Assembly (NCBI RefSeq): GCF_004770745.1
Contig: NZ_RQGD01000039.1
Location: 1-64,000 of the forward strand
Length of the DNA: 64,000 bases
Source: Leptospira ognonensis
GTDB lineage: Bacteria > Spirochaetota > Leptospiria > Leptospirales > Leptospiraceae
Reading direction: 5' to 3'
The notes beneath the pieces were generated by a model, which made no database searches, had not been told where the DNA came from, and saw only the letters and a program-made list of their open reading frames with translations. Below are positions 16,321 through 26,988 of this stretch, one piece after another (position 1 is the first letter of the stretch; every line of letters begins with the position of its first letter). The position numbers were made by a program, and so were the translations under genes.

Positions 16321-17748
16321 ATGAGAACTATATCCCTCATTTTCCTCATATTGTCCCTCACTTTTTGTGCCAAAGAGACAAGGGACTTCGACATTGCCTT
16401 AGCATTTCCAAGTGACCCGCCAAGTCTAGATCCACTTCTTTCTACCGATCTTGTGAGCCAAAAATTAGCGAAGTTTATTTTTGCTGGGCTTTATGAATTT
16501 CAAAATTCAAAAGTCATACCGAAACTCGTTGCAAGAGACACCTTCATCCCTTCAAAAATGGAACCGAGATTGGAGGTTCAATTACGAATGGATTCAGGTA
16601 TAAAACCAGAAGATGTTATTTTTTCACTCAATCGACTGAGGCTAGGAAATTCACCAAGGCAGAGTGATTATGGAATGTTAAAGCAGATCTTCAAAACCTC
16701 GGGATCTTCGTTAACGATTTTATTAGAAGCGAATACAACAGAATCATTGGTGAAGGAAAAGTTAGCCCTACCATTTGCATCAATCATTAAAGAATCTGTT
16801 TTTAATTCTTCCAAAGAATTTTCTTCTTTTGGACCTTATTCTGTTATTGAATGGAAAAAAAATGAATATCTAATGTTAAAAAAAAATCAAAATAATCATC
16901 AGGCATTGCCTGATTCGATTCTCATTCAAATATTACCTCAATCCACAACGTCTCTTTTTCTTTATAAAAAGGATAAAATTGATTCTTTAAAACTCACAGA
17001 CTTTCTATTGACGATTCCTGAAGCTGACTCGCGGCATACCATCATTAAGCGCGGAAGATCGATACAATATGTTGCTATCAATTCTCAAAATCCTTGTTTT
17101 GATAAAAATTTTCGGTACGCCCTCAATTTTGCCATTCCTCGGGATCTGATTATCACAAAATTATTGGAAGGTCGGGCTGATGCGGTCATTGGTCCGATCC
17201 CAAAACCGTTTTTTGAATCTATTTTTAAAAACAGTTCTCATTCAAAATTTGACTTCGATAAACAAAAGAGTGAATCATTTCTTCGCAATTCAAAATGTTA
17301 TCCCAAAATATTAGAATCCGAATTAGAATTTCGGATGAGAGGAGATGATGAAAATCAGGCAAAAGGTAGGGCCATTGTACAGGCATTACGTGATATCGGA
17401 TTAAAAGTTCGTCTCCTCGGACTTGAAAAAGCTCCTCTGTATAAAGAAAATGGAGAAGGAAAAGGAGATCTAACCTTACTTACATGGTATGTTGATTATC
17501 CATCTGTCTGGAATTTTCTGGATCCACTTTTTCATGAAAGTAAATTGGGGAATGGTGGAAATCGAGCCCTCTATGCTAACAAAAATTTAACTAAGCGTTT
17601 AGATAAAAAAGAAAGTCTAATGGATGCACTTTCAGTGATCAAAGAGATCGAAGAAGATGCACCTTGGATTTTTCTATGGTCGATCCAAGAAAATTATTTA
17701 GTCTCTGAGAGATTTATTCATCACGAAGCACTTTCGGATTTTCTATGA
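16321..17748 (+). CDS. Peptide/nickel-type ABC solute-binding lipoprotein
   Basis: From the ATG at 16321 the 475-residue protein opens with MRTISLIFLILSLTFC, a lipoprotein signal with C16 as the acylated residue. The body is SBP_bac_5-like: DPPSLDPLLSTD near the N-terminus, the typical central domain, and a C-terminal lobe ending in EEDAPWIFLWS. Such proteins bind oligopeptides, nickel or similar ligands outside the inner membrane. No ABC permease genes lie next to it. Upstream in-frame ATGs (16243, 16291) lack ribosome-binding sites and would bury the lipobox. The 3' end overlaps the PBP gene by 35 bases. Confidence 0.82.
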   Translation: MRTISLIFLILSLTFCAKETRDFDIALAFPSDPPSLDPLLSTDLVSQKLAKFIFAGLYEFQNSKVIPKLVARDTFIPSKMEPRLEVQLRMDSGIKPEDVIFSLNRLRLGNSPRQSDYGMLKQIFKTSGSSLTILLEANTTESLVKEKLALPFASIIKESVFNSSKEFSSFGPYSVIEWKKNEYLMLKKNQNNHQALPDSILIQILPQSTTSLFLYKKDKIDSLKLTDFLLTIPEADSRHTIIKRGRSIQYVAINSQNPCFDKNFRYALNFAIPRDLIITKLLEGRADAVIGPIPKPFFESIFKNSSHSKFDFDKQKSESFLRNSKCYPKILESELEFRMRGDDENQAKGRAIVQALRDIGLKVRLLGLEKAPLYKENGEGKGDLTLLTWYVDYPSVWNFLDPLFHESKLGNGGNRALYANKNLTKRLDKKESLMDALSVIKEIEEDAPWIFLWSIQENYLVSERFIHHEALSDFL

Positions 17749-20185
17749 CGGGAGGCTCAAGTTCCACACTGTCTACTCCGGCAGGTTTTTCCTTATTACC
17801 TGTCTCGTTATAATAAGTGTTTTCGGATTCTTCCTCTTCTTCGTTTAACTGTAAATTGGTGGGAGGGGTGATTTCAACTTTTGCAAAGCCTGCACGTTTT
17901 TGGGGAAGATCTCCTATATAATAATATTGTTGGTAGAGTGGCATCTTACATATATACTCTGTAGAATTTTCCAAAAGTGTTCCGTCATCGGCGCAGACAT
18001 CAACTTTGACAAAATCTCCCACAAAGGGCGTAATTAACCTATTGCCGAAACCTAGCTTAGATTTCACATTTTGAGTAAACCTCAGCCAAATACCCCCAGA
18101 TACACCAGAGCCCGATCCCGGGAAAGGTGCTCCCTCATCATGCCCTACCCAAACAACGGTTATATTTCTTGGTGCAAGACCAGCAAACCAGACATCCCTG
18201 ACTCCCTTTAATCCTTTCCATCTGCTATTTTTCGTTTTGGGCGATTGGACCGTACCTGTTTTTCCAGCAAACAAGTTTGGTTCACCAGGAACTCGTTTGA
18301 TATTCATCGTTCCTTCTTCTGTAAGAACAGATTCTAACGTATTGATCGCCATTGCGCAGGCGACAGGATCTAATAATTGTTCGGCAGCTTCATTGGGAGT
18401 CGTTTGATAAAACTCATTGCCATCAATGTCCGTGATTTTTATAATCTTTCTTGGTGTTACCCTTCGTCCGCCATTTGCGATCGTCGAATAGATGATTGCG
18501 AGTTCCATTGGCGAAAGCTCACCTGACCCGAGCGCAAGAGAAAGATTCCTTTGAAAGCGACTTGCAATTTCTTCTTCTGATAAGGATAGAATTTTCCCGA
18601 GCTTTGAAAGAAAATACCCTGTCCCAATCTGATCTAAAAGTTTTACAGAGATAGTATTAACGGATTGAGCAAGGGCTGTCCTTACTGTCATCTCACCCCG
18701 ATATCCCTTATACCAATTTTTAGGTGAGTATCCGGAAAAGTCTAATTTCTCGTCCTTAATGCGGGAAGAGGGATTCACAATTCGCTTCTCAAAGGCAAGT
18801 GTATAAACGAGGGCCTTGATCGTGGAGCCAGGTTGCCTTCTTGCATCTTCTGCTCTGTTAAATCGAAATGTATTTGATATTTTATAGCCACCAACTAACG
18901 CTTCAATGTCGCCTGTTTCTGGATCCAAGGAAATGAGAGAACCAGTCATCTGTGGCAATATCGTTTTTGTCAATTCAGATAGATCTTTTTGCCCTTTGCT
19001 ATTTAACTCAGATTCTTGTTTTGCCAGATCTCCTCGAACAGAATCCACACCCTGTCGCAGGGACTCTTCTGCCATTCTCTGTTTTTCCAGATCAAGAGTA
19101 GTAAATACAACCATGCCTCTCTCTTCTAAATCTTCATTCGAGAAAGTATCTAAGACAAATCTTCTAATTTCCGTATTAAAATCAGGAGCTAAATTGATGC
19201 GGAAATCTTTATCCGAGCCGTATTTGCCAATTTCACTGCTAAATTTTGAATTTCCCTCTTCATCCTTGAATTCTTTTACTTTATAAATCGACCTAAATTT
19301 ACGAAGATTTCCTTCTATGGAATCGCCGAATTTTTTTGGAATTTCAGAGGGTACTAGATGTAACTCTTCATTCCTAGCCATGTCGTATAACACTCGTTTT
19401 TGCCTATTTAAGGCAATGCCTAAGTTACGTATCGGATTAAAGATACTAGGAGCAGGGATGGTCCCGACGAGCATTGCAGCCTCTTCTGCAGATAATTCCG
19501 AGGCAGGCTTGCGGAAGTAGTATCTCGCCGCCTCTTCTACGCCGGTATTTCCTTCTCCCAGAAATATCTGATTTAAATACATTGCCAAAATTTCTTCTTT
19601 GGAAAATTTACTTTCAATATAAAATGTACAATAAAGTTCAGTAATCTTATTAAATAAATTTCTTTTCCCTAAATTTAATGTAAGTTTGGCGAGCTGCTGA
19701 GTGATCGTTGAACCCCCTTGAGAAAGTCGAAACTGAATTAGGTTGGTAAATACGGCACGACCTATGGCTGCATAGTTGACTCCGCCATGAGTAAAAAACT
19801 CTCTATCTTCAGAGGAAAGTACTGCCCAGAGAAGCATGTGATGTTTTTTTAGATTATCTGTTCTGATGGGTCTGAAATTACGACGGTAAAATTCTCCGAT
19901 CACCTTGCTGTTTCTATCTAAAATTTTTACCGATTTTGGCTGAAATGTATCATAAAAATTTGATACTTCCGATCTGTATTTTTCAAGAGAACGTTCGACT
20001 CGTTGCTGTTCACTCGACCAAACCACATAAGCACCGCCAAGAAAAAAGAAACTTAAGAATACAACAGTAAAAAGACCAAGAAAAAAAACAAACGTACGCT
20101 TTTGCCAAATTCGGAGTGCAAAAACTTTAATGTGCTCTGCCAACGCAGATAGGACAAGAAGCATGGTTGAATTTTTATTAATCAT
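17714..20185 (-). CDS. Class A penicillin-binding protein (PBP1A-like)
   Basis: The 823-residue protein has an N-terminal membrane anchor (about 31-55), a glycosyltransferase domain (SSEDREFF near 109 with the catalytic Glu, then [12 protein letters not shown]), and a transpeptidase domain with SxxK in PGSTIK (Ser near 452), SVN, and KTG in AGKTGT (near 640). It polymerises and cross-links peptidoglycan in the periplasm. An acidic C-terminal tail rich in Glu and Asn (about 780-823) follows the catalytic part. The ATG overlaps the lon stop as ATGA. The 3' end overlaps the lipoprotein gene. Confidence 0.95.
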   Translation of the reverse strand: MINKNSTMLLVLSALAEHIKVFALRIWQKRTFVFFLGLFTVVFLSFFFLGGAYVVWSSEQQRVERSLEKYRSEVSNFYDTFQPKSVKILDRNSKVIGEFYRRNFRPIRTDNLKKHHMLLWAVLSSEDREFFTHGGVNYAAIGRAVFTNLIQFRLSQGGSTITQQLAKLTLNLGKRNLFNKITELYCTFYIESKFSKEEILAMYLNQIFLGEGNTGVEEAARYYFRKPASELSAEEAAMLVGTIPAPSIFNPIRNLGIALNRQKRVLYDMARNEELHLVPSEIPKKFGDSIEGNLRKFRSIYKVKEFKDEEGNSKFSSEIGKYGSDKDFRINLAPDFNTEIRRFVLDTFSNEDLEERGMVVFTTLDLEKQRMAEESLRQGVDSVRGDLAKQESELNSKGQKDLSELTKTILPQMTGSLISLDPETGDIEALVGGYKISNTFRFNRAEDARRQPGSTIKALVYTLAFEKRIVNPSSRIKDEKLDFSGYSPKNWYKGYRGEMTVRTALAQSVNTISVKLLDQIGTGYFLSKLGKILSLSEEEIASRFQRNLSLALGSGELSPMELAIIYSTIANGGRRVTPRKIIKITDIDGNEFYQTTPNEAAEQLLDPVACAMAINTLESVLTEEGTMNIKRVPGEPNLFAGKTGTVQSPKTKNSRWKGLKGVRDVWFAGLAPRNITVVWVGHDEGAPFPGSGSGVSGGIWLRFTQNVKSKLGFGNRLITPFVGDFVKVDVCADDGTLLENSTEYICKMPLYQQYYYIGDLPQKRAGFAKVEITPPTNLQLNEEEEESENTYYNETGNKEKPAGVDSVELEPPVIENPKVLRDE

Positions 20186-22569
20186 TTATTCTTATTCTTT
20201 AATAATGTTTTCTTAATTTTCGGAAACATCAGTAATACCACTTCTTCAAAAGTAGTAACAGGAAAAAATTTCACTCCACGTTTCACATAATCAGGAATTT
20301 CTTGAAATGCTTTTTCATTGTCCTTTGGAAATATAATTTTTTTAATTCCGACACGTTTGGCTGCAACGATCTTTTCTCTGAGTCCGCCGATTGCCAATAC
20401 CTCGCCTGTGAGCGTTAACTCTCCCGTCATCCCAAAACCCGGGGCAACTGTGGTATGTTGCGCGAGTGAGAAAAGAGCTGTCGCCATAGTGACTCCAGCA
20501 CTTGGACCGTCTTTGGGTGTGGCTCCATCCGGAACATGCAAATGAACTGATTTTTTATCAAAGATAGAATCATCTTTTAGATAATTTTTAATAAAGGAAA
20601 GTGCTATGTTTGCTGACTCCTCCATCATTTTACCCATCTGGCCAGTAAGTAAAATACCACCTTTGCCTGGAACAAATACTGCTTCGATGAGAAGAGTCGA
20701 TCCACCTGCACTTGTCCAAGCAAGCCCGAGTGCGGTGCCTGGAACACTTGGTATTGTCATGCGGTCGTCTACAAAAGGTGGAGGACCTAAATTTTCGAGT
20801 AAATCTTTTTCTCTGATTTCTTTTGAATACTTTTCCTTTAACACTTGTTTCAAAGCCAACTTTCGAACGAGTTTATCGAATGTCTTTTCAAGACCCCGTA
20901 ACCCAGACTCGCGCGAATATGAATTGATCAAGTGTACGATGGCCTCTTTTTTCATAGAAAAGGAATCAGCTTTCAGCCCATTTTTCTCAAAAATCTTTTT
21001 CCAGAGATACTTTTCGAAAATTTGAACCTTCTCTTCTGTAATATATCCAGACAGTTGAATGACTTCCATTCGATCGAGTAGTACTCTGGGAATAGGTTCG
21101 TACGTATTTGCCGTAGCAATGAAAAAGACTTGCGAAAGGTCAAACGGCAAATCAAGATAATGATCACGAAACGTGCCATTCTGTTCTGGGTCTAGGACTT
21201 CAAGTAGTGCCGACTGCGGATCGCCTTGAAAACCCTGCGACATTTTATCAATTTCATCTAACAGTATGACAGGATCTCTTTCTTTTGATATTTTTAGCGC
21301 GTTAATGATTTTTCCTGGCATAGCCCCGATATAGGTTCTTCGATGGCCTTTGATCTCGGCTTCGTCCCTGACTCCACCCACAGAAAATCTAAAATATTTC
21401 CGACCTATCGCTTCTGCAATTGACTTTGCGATAGAAGTTTTACCAACACCAGGTGGCCCCACCAAACAGAGAATAGTTCCCCGCGAATGAGGGTTTAACT
21501 TACGCACTGCAAGGTACTCTAATATACGTTCCTTGACGTCTTCTAATTTATAATGGTCTCTATTTAATATTTTTTTTGCATGTAAAATATTGATTTCCTT
21601 AGGTTTCGGCTCTTCCCAAGGGAGAGCTTCCACAAGATCAAGGTAGTTTCGGATGACGTTGTAATCACTACCAATAGGATCTGTATTTTTGATTTTGTCT
21701 ACTTCCCTCTCCACTTCCTTGATTACTTCTTCGGGAACTGGGATGCTCTTCAATCGTTCAAGGAGTTTATCATATTTGATCTCAGATTTATCTTCACCAA
21801 TACCAAGTTCCTGTTGAATGGCTTTTAATTGTTCTCTAAGAAAAAACTGTCTTTGCTGGTTATCAATTTTATCATTAATTTGATCTTGGATTTTTCTTTG
21901 CAAAACCACTAATTCGATTTCTTTTTTTAAAAACAGTAGCACCTTTTCTAAACGATCATTTAACGTGATTGCTTCGATTACGCTTTGGTATTCTTCTTTT
22001 TCAAGATTGAGAATCGAACAAACAAAATCAGACATTTTGCCTGGTTCATTTACGTTCATCATCGTCAACTTCATATCTTCCGTAAAGAGAGGATTGTTCT
22101 GTGCAAGTTCCTTCGTTAGAATCAAAAGAGTTCTCATGAGCGCCTTGATATTATTCTTCGAAGTGCCAGCCTCTTCCTTTGGATAACTTACATTAGCCAT
22201 CAGGAATGGATTTTTGTGTGTGATTTTTTCAATCTGGAATCTCTGCATGGTATTCACGAGGATATTCATCCCGCCATCAGGTAGATTGATTTTTTTTAAA
22301 ATGCGAGCCATCACTCCCACTTGATAAATGTTATCTTCTGATGGAGTCTCACTTTCGTCATCTTTGAGTAAGATGAGGCCAACGAATCCTGCGCCTTTTG
22401 TCGTCTCCTCAATGGAGGGTATAAATCTGCCCGCAGGGACAATGAGCGGTGTAATGATTCCTGGAAATACAGGTCTTACTTTGATCGGTAATAAGAATAT
22501 TTGCTTTGGTAAGGCATCCTCAATCCTGACTAATTTTGTGGGACTTTCCCAAGAGTCGTTTTGATCCAA
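20182..22569 (-). CDS. lon: ATP-dependent Lon protease
   Basis: The 795-residue protein has the Lon N-terminal substrate domain, an AAA+ module with Walker [10 protein letters not shown] (about 370) and Walker [11 protein letters not shown], and a protease domain with catalytic Ser in [11 protein letters not shown] (about 687) and Lys in VAAKRVG (about 731). It degrades damaged and regulatory proteins in the cytoplasm. The start is TTG at 22569, backed by an AGGAG ribosome-binding site six bases upstream. It lies 64 bases after uvrB and overlaps the PBP1A start. Confidence 0.96.
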   Translation of the reverse strand: MDQNDSWESPTKLVRIEDALPKQIFLLPIKVRPVFPGIITPLIVPAGRFIPSIEETTKGAGFVGLILLKDDESETPSEDNIYQVGVMARILKKINLPDGGMNILVNTMQRFQIEKITHKNPFLMANVSYPKEEAGTSKNNIKALMRTLLILTKELAQNNPLFTEDMKLTMMNVNEPGKMSDFVCSILNLEKEEYQSVIEAITLNDRLEKVLLFLKKEIELVVLQRKIQDQINDKIDNQQRQFFLREQLKAIQQELGIGEDKSEIKYDKLLERLKSIPVPEEVIKEVEREVDKIKNTDPIGSDYNVIRNYLDLVEALPWEEPKPKEINILHAKKILNRDHYKLEDVKERILEYLAVRKLNPHSRGTILCLVGPPGVGKTSIAKSIAEAIGRKYFRFSVGGVRDEAEIKGHRRTYIGAMPGKIINALKISKERDPVILLDEIDKMSQGFQGDPQSALLEVLDPEQNGTFRDHYLDLPFDLSQVFFIATANTYEPIPRVLLDRMEVIQLSGYITEEKVQIFEKYLWKKIFEKNGLKADSFSMKKEAIVHLINSYSRESGLRGLEKTFDKLVRKLALKQVLKEKYSKEIREKDLLENLGPPPFVDDRMTIPSVPGTALGLAWTSAGGSTLLIEAVFVPGKGGILLTGQMGKMMEESANIALSFIKNYLKDDSIFDKKSVHLHVPDGATPKDGPSAGVTMATALFSLAQHTTVAPGFGMTGELTLTGEVLAIGGLREKIVAAKRVGIKKIIFPKDNEKAFQEIPDYVKRGVKFFPVTTFEEVVLLMFPKIKKTLLKNKNK

Positions 22570-22633
22570 TGGACACTCCTAACTGTTCCCATTCAATGTG
22601 TTAGAATGGAAAGTACCTTGCAACGATTTTTAG

Positions 22634-24631
22634 TTACTTCTTTTCAATGCTATCAGGACCAAGGGAGAGCATTTTATCGCGGAACATGGCTGCCTTTTCA
22701 AAATCAAGATTGCTCGCAAATCTCAACATTTCCTTTTTTAGTGCTTCTCTCAATTTTTCCTTCGTTTTGTATTTTTTGAGAGTGAATTCCTTTTCCATTT
22801 CGTGAAGTGCTTCTTCTTGTGCTGTTTCCTCTGCCATCTCCCTCGGAAGCATGTCATGGATTTCTTTGAGAATGGTCTGAGGCGTGATGCCGAACTTTGT
22901 ATTATGGTCTTCCTGGATTTTACGTCGACGATCCGTTTCGCTAATGGCTTTGTTAATCGAATCTGTCATCCGATCCGCATAAAGTATCGCTTTACCGTTC
23001 ACATTTCTCGCCGCGCGACCAATCGTTTGGATTAGGGATTTAAAATTACGAAGAAATCCTTCCTTGTCTGCATCTAAGATTGCAACAAGTGAAACTTCTG
23101 GAATATCTAAACCTTCCCGCAAGAGATTGATTCCCACCAAACAATCATAAATCCCTTTGCGTAAATCTCGAATGATTTCGACTCTTTCAATGGTATCAAT
23201 TTCAGAATGTAGATAGGCGATTTTGAGTCCGACTTCCTTATAATAATCCGTCAGATCCTCGGACATCTTTTTTGTCAAAGTCGTGATCAGCACTCTTTCC
23301 TTATTTTGAATTCTAAGGTGGATTTCCTGAAGGAGATCTTCGATTTGATTGGCAGTCGGTCTAACTTCGACAACTGGATCGAGCAGCCCCGTAGGTCGAA
23401 TGATTTGTTCGACAATGACTTCGCTTTTTCCTAATTCCCTTTCATCTGGGGTTGCCGATACGTACAATGTCCTTGGTGTTAGGCTTTCAAATTCAGCAAA
23501 GTTCAAAGGCCGATTGTCGAGTGCACTGGGCAAACGAAACCCAAAATCGACTAGCGTCTGTTTGCGAGACCTGTCACCCGCATACATTCCACCAATCTGG
23601 GGCAAGGTAACATGTGACTCGTCTATAATCATTAAAAAATCTAGATTAGGAAAATAATCGATAAGACAGGCTGGCCTATCCCCTTCATTGCGACCTGTTA
23701 AATGACGTGAATAATTTTCAATCCCGTTGCAGTAACCAAGCTCTGTTAGCATCTCCATATCATAATTCGTTCGAGACTCGATACGTTCTGCTTCTAAATG
23801 TTTTCCCATTTTAAGAAACATTTCTTTTTGCAGGGCCATTTCTTCTCTGATTTTAACGATGGCATCTTTTACCTTTGGTCCAGAGGTGATAAAGTGTTTC
23901 GCAGGATAGATGACCATCCGATCTAATTTTGCCTTTGTTTTCCCAGTTATGGGATCAAATTTGGAAATTGCCTCAACCTCATCTCCAAACAACTCGATAC
24001 GAATCCCCTCTTCCTGGTAAGAAGGCATAATTTCTACCGAATCTCCTCGGACACGGAAATTACCTCGGCTAAATTCTATGTCATTACGGTTGTACTGGAT
24101 TTGAAGGAATTTACGTATGATTTGATCCCGGTCAATTTTATCGCCGACTTTCAGCATGACAACGGAATTCATATAATCTTCCGGAGACCCTAAACCATAA
24201 ATACAGGATACGGAACTAACAATGATTACATCATCCCTTTCTAACAAACTGGAAGTCGCACGCAATCTCAGTTTATCAATCTCTTCATTCATTGCCATAT
24301 CCTTCTCGATAAATGTATCGGAGGATGGAACATAGGCTTCGGGCTGATAATAATCGTAATAAGAAACAAAATATTCGACGGCATTTTCAGGGAAAAATTC
24401 TTTGAACTCTCGAAAGAGTTGCGCCGCGAGCGTTTTGTTATGCGAAAGTATAAGGGTAGGCTTACCGATTTTGGCTATGACTTCGCCCATTGTAAAGGTT
24501 TTACCCGAACCAGTGACACCAACGAGAGTGACCTTATTTTTACCAGACTGATAAGCCTGACCGATGGATTCGATTGCTTGGATTTGGTCACCTGCCGCAG
24601 AGAAGGGTGAAACCATTTTGAATTTCGCCAT
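22634..24631 (-). CDS. uvrB: UvrABC system protein B (excinuclease helicase subunit)
   Basis: The 665-residue protein has Walker A GVTGSGKT near the N-terminus, the damage-probing beta-hairpin region [19 protein letters not shown], helicase motifs ([23 protein letters not shown]) and a C-terminal UVR domain ([12 protein letters not shown]...FEKAAMFRD). UvrB verifies DNA damage with UvrA and then recruits UvrC. The ATG is five bases after the stop of the HATPase gene, so the two probably share a transcript. Confidence 0.97.
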   Translation of the reverse strand: MAKFKMVSPFSAAGDQIQAIESIGQAYQSGKNKVTLVGVTGSGKTFTMGEVIAKIGKPTLILSHNKTLAAQLFREFKEFFPENAVEYFVSYYDYYQPEAYVPSSDTFIEKDMAMNEEIDKLRLRATSSLLERDDVIIVSSVSCIYGLGSPEDYMNSVVMLKVGDKIDRDQIIRKFLQIQYNRNDIEFSRGNFRVRGDSVEIMPSYQEEGIRIELFGDEVEAISKFDPITGKTKAKLDRMVIYPAKHFITSGPKVKDAIVKIREEMALQKEMFLKMGKHLEAERIESRTNYDMEMLTELGYCNGIENYSRHLTGRNEGDRPACLIDYFPNLDFLMIIDESHVTLPQIGGMYAGDRSRKQTLVDFGFRLPSALDNRPLNFAEFESLTPRTLYVSATPDERELGKSEVIVEQIIRPTGLLDPVVEVRPTANQIEDLLQEIHLRIQNKERVLITTLTKKMSEDLTDYYKEVGLKIAYLHSEIDTIERVEIIRDLRKGIYDCLVGINLLREGLDIPEVSLVAILDADKEGFLRNFKSLIQTIGRAARNVNGKAILYADRMTDSINKAISETDRRRKIQEDHNTKFGITPQTILKEIHDMLPREMAEETAQEEALHEMEKEFTLKKYKTKEKLREALKKEMLRFASNLDFEKAAMFRDKMLSLGPDSIEKK

Positions 24632-24636
24632 ATAAC

Positions 24637-25302
24637 TTAGAGTTTGCGTTGTGCTTTTAAGTATGCTTGTTTTCGATTATCTATGATATCAAGATCTACA
24701 GAATCAAAAAGTTTCTGCATCACCATCATGCCCCGCATCAAAGTGGCCGTAGATGAAAACTTACCACGTAAGATATCGTCTTCTAGATTGAAGTCTTTCA
24801 CCGTATTTGTCATTTCAAGAGTAAAAACTTTGGATTTATCGATGCTAAAAATAATATCAACATTGAGTCCATCACCATACTTAGCTGCATTTTCGACTGC
24901 TTCTACAGTCGCTATGCAAAGGTCCATGCGGATGTCTTCAATCACTCCATTTCGATTTAGGAAATGATCCAACCGTGCACGCACATACTGCATGGGGTTG
25001 TAATTCAGGGCACCAAGGATGGTGAACTTTTCGGTAGTTCCGATCTTTCGTATGAGACTCGATTTTTCTGCAAGTAGGTATTCGCGTGCATCAAGGGGAT
25101 TTGTCGCCACATCTCCTTGGGAAACTAGGTGGTCCACAAAGCTTTGGACATTTTCAAATGTGCAATTAGGCAAATCCTTAAACTTTCGAAAAACTTCCAT
25201 CTGCACCCAAGAGTAGAAATCTTTCGCATTCCCGGAGACTCCAGAAGAAAAGAGAGCTTTAATCTCTGTTTCGAGCTCTGACTTTGATAGAGGGAACGCC
25301 AT
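24637..25302 (-). CDS. Stand-alone HATPase (anti-sigma/RsbW-type kinase-like) protein
   Basis: The 221-residue protein has an all-helical N-terminal part (about 1-90) and a GHKL ATPase domain with an N-box [15 protein letters not shown] (131-145; E137 and N138 correspond to the metal-binding acidic/Asn pair). The end contains a G2-like [11 protein letters not shown]. This arrangement is found in anti-sigma-factor serine kinases of the RsbW/SpoIIAB type, which are regulated by anti-anti-sigma partners. No sigma or STAS partner is encoded nearby. The gene lies directly before uvrB. A role in signalling is inferred only from the fold. Confidence 0.7.
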   Translation of the reverse strand: MAFPLSKSELETEIKALFSSGVSGNAKDFYSWVQMEVFRKFKDLPNCTFENVQSFVDHLVSQGDVATNPLDAREYLLAEKSSLIRKIGTTEKFTILGALNYNPMQYVRARLDHFLNRNGVIEDIRMDLCIATVEAVENAAKYGDGLNVDIIFSIDKSKVFTLEMTNTVKDFNLEDDILRGKFSSTATLMRGMMVMQKLFDSVDLDIIDNRKQAYLKAQRKL

Positions 25303-25358
25303 AATATTCCCATTTCATTGGTAAGGAAAGAGTTGTAAATTGTTTTATATAACTAGGC

Positions 25359-25817
25359 TCATTCTAATATTCTTTGACGCAGTGCTTCATAAAGTACGAT
25401 CGCGACGGCATTGGACAAATTGATGGAACGCGATTTAGCACCCATCGGAATGGAAAGAATGCGTTCTTTGGGGTGTGAGGCGCGGATGATTTCTGGTAGG
25501 CCACTCGTTTCTTTACCAAAAACCAGGACATCATCTGCCTGAAACCGGTTGTCCCAATAGGTTGTTTCTCCAAACTTCGAAACCAGAAAGATCCTTTGTG
25601 ATCGTTTCTGTTTTTCTGCTAGGAATGTTTCATAATCAGAAAAAAGGTGTAGGTCCAAATCCTGCCAGTAGTCAAGCCCCGCCCTTCTCACTGCCTTTTC
25701 TGACAGATCAAAGGCTGGCTTACCGATGATGCAAAGAGGGACATCGGCATTGACACAAAGTCGCGCTATGTTTCCCGTATTTGGCGGGATTTCAGGTTCA
25801 AAAAGAGCAATTTCCAA
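25359..25817 (-). CDS. trmL: tRNA (cytidine/uridine-34 2'-O)-methyltransferase
   Basis: This is a 152-residue SPOUT-class methyltransferase. It starts IALFEPEIPPNTGNIARLC, has GKETSGLPEIIR in the middle and ends in the trefoil-knot segment SINLSNAVAIVLYE. These are TrmL (YibK) features; TrmL methylates the wobble ribose of tRNA-Leu using S-adenosylmethionine. The length agrees with the family. It lies ten bases after the S1-domain gene. Confidence 0.93.
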   Translation of the reverse strand: MEIALFEPEIPPNTGNIARLCVNADVPLCIIGKPAFDLSEKAVRRAGLDYWQDLDLHLFSDYETFLAEKQKRSQRIFLVSKFGETTYWDNRFQADDVLVFGKETSGLPEIIRASHPKERILSIPMGAKSRSINLSNAVAIVLYEALRQRILE

Positions 25818-25827
25818 ATAGGAAAGC

Positions 25828-26988
25828 CTACTTCTTTTTTTTATCGAGCGATTGTTTCAAAAGCAGACCGAAGCTGGAGACTGCCTTCGGGTCTTCTTCT
25901 GGTTTCAGATACTGCTGGTATTCGAGTCGATCCTTTGCTTCTGCCGCTTTTGTAATCGAAAGTGCGATCTGCTTTTTTTCTGGATTCACTTCCAAAACAA
26001 AAACTTCTACTTTTTGTCCAGGAGAATACACCGTATTAACAGGTGTTCGCATAGGCACACCTGTTTCTTTGTTTGGAATGAGCCCGTTAAAAGACTCATT
26101 CAGCCTAACAAAGATTCCAAATGGTTTAATAGATTCAATTTCTGCTGTCAAAATATCAGACTCTCGAAAGGGAACCTTTAAGGCCCATGGATCTTGTAAA
26201 AAGTCTTTAGCGCTAAGCGAAAATTTTCCTTCTTCCCAATTTAATGCGATGATTTTTGCGCGCAGAGATTCTCCGACTTGGAACTCTTTTTCAAGGTCTG
26301 CGTTTTTTCTAAAGGTCGCTTCACTCGCAGGAACAAGCGCATCGAATCCATCCATATCTACAATGAGACCAAATTTATGAATTGATTTGATTCGACACGT
26401 AACAAACATTCCTTCTTTCAGTTCTGCTTGCAGGATTCGTTTTTTAGTTTCCTTTTCTCTATCGCTGATTTTTTTCTGCGAGAGTATGGCTTTTTGAGAT
26501 TTTGTATTTAGCTCGGTAACAATGAATTTGAATTTTTTGCCGTATAACTCTTTCCCTTTAAACTCGGCATCAAGTTGGGAATACGGAACAAATCCGTGTA
26601 AAGATCCTAGTTTTACTTCATAACCACCGTTAGACTCCATTGCCACCTGCCCCCAAACTGGGATCTCGGAAGATATAGCGATTGCTAAATGATCTTCTGT
26701 GATAGACTCACCTGAAAGGCAAGATGTGAAATAATAATCTCCAGATTCTTCCTTTAAGAAATATACGGTAAGGAGATCTCCTGGCTTGGGGGGAGTCTCG
26801 TCCTTCCATTCTTCAAAAGCGATGTTACCTACTATATTTGATCCGACGGTTCGTATAAAGACATAGTCATTTTTGACAGAGACTACTTTTCCTTCTTGTC
26901 TAGAACCAGGCTCAATCGACTTTCTTTTTTTAAAACTTTCTTCCAATAGTCGATCAAATTCATTAGCTGGGTGGGAATTCCCTTTCAT
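25828..26988 (-). CDS. Four-repeat S1 RNA-binding domain protein (RpsA-related)
   Basis: The 386-residue protein consists of four consecutive S1 (OB-fold) repeats. They start near residues 20 (EGKVVSVKNDYVFI), 105 (WGQVAMESNGGYEV), 195 (TCRIKSIHKFGLIVD) and 275 (TAEIESIKPFGIFV). The last two are closest to ribosomal protein S1 repeats. It is shorter than the six-repeat RpsA, so an RNA-binding protein acting in translation or RNA metabolism is more likely than the main S1. The N-terminus is basic and the C-terminus ends KQSLDKKKK. The ATG overlaps the amidohydrolase-like stop as ATGA. Confidence 0.85.
   Translation of the reverse strand: MKGNSHPANEFDRLLEESFKKRKSIEPGSRQEGKVVSVKNDYVFIRTVGSNIVGNIAFEEWKDETPPKPGDLLTVYFLKEESGDYYFTSCLSGESITEDHLAIAISSEIPVWGQVAMESNGGYEVKLGSLHGFVPYSQLDAEFKGKELYGKKFKFIVTELNTKSQKAILSQKKISDREKETKKRILQAELKEGMFVTCRIKSIHKFGLIVDMDGFDALVPASEATFRKNADLEKEFQVGESLRAKIIALNWEEGKFSLSAKDFLQDPWALKVPFRESDILTAEIESIKPFGIFVRLNESFNGLIPNKETGVPMRTPVNTVYSPGQKVEVFVLEVNPEKKQIALSITKAAEAKDRLEYQQYLKPEEDPKAVSSFGLLLKQSLDKKKK

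Noticed and set aside
20606..21025. 139-residue plus-strand frame inside lon
   Set aside because: Antisense of the Lon protease domain.
25781..26380. 199-residue plus-strand frame inside the S1 gene
   Set aside because: Antisense of the S1-domain protein; Ser/Phe-rich without family features.
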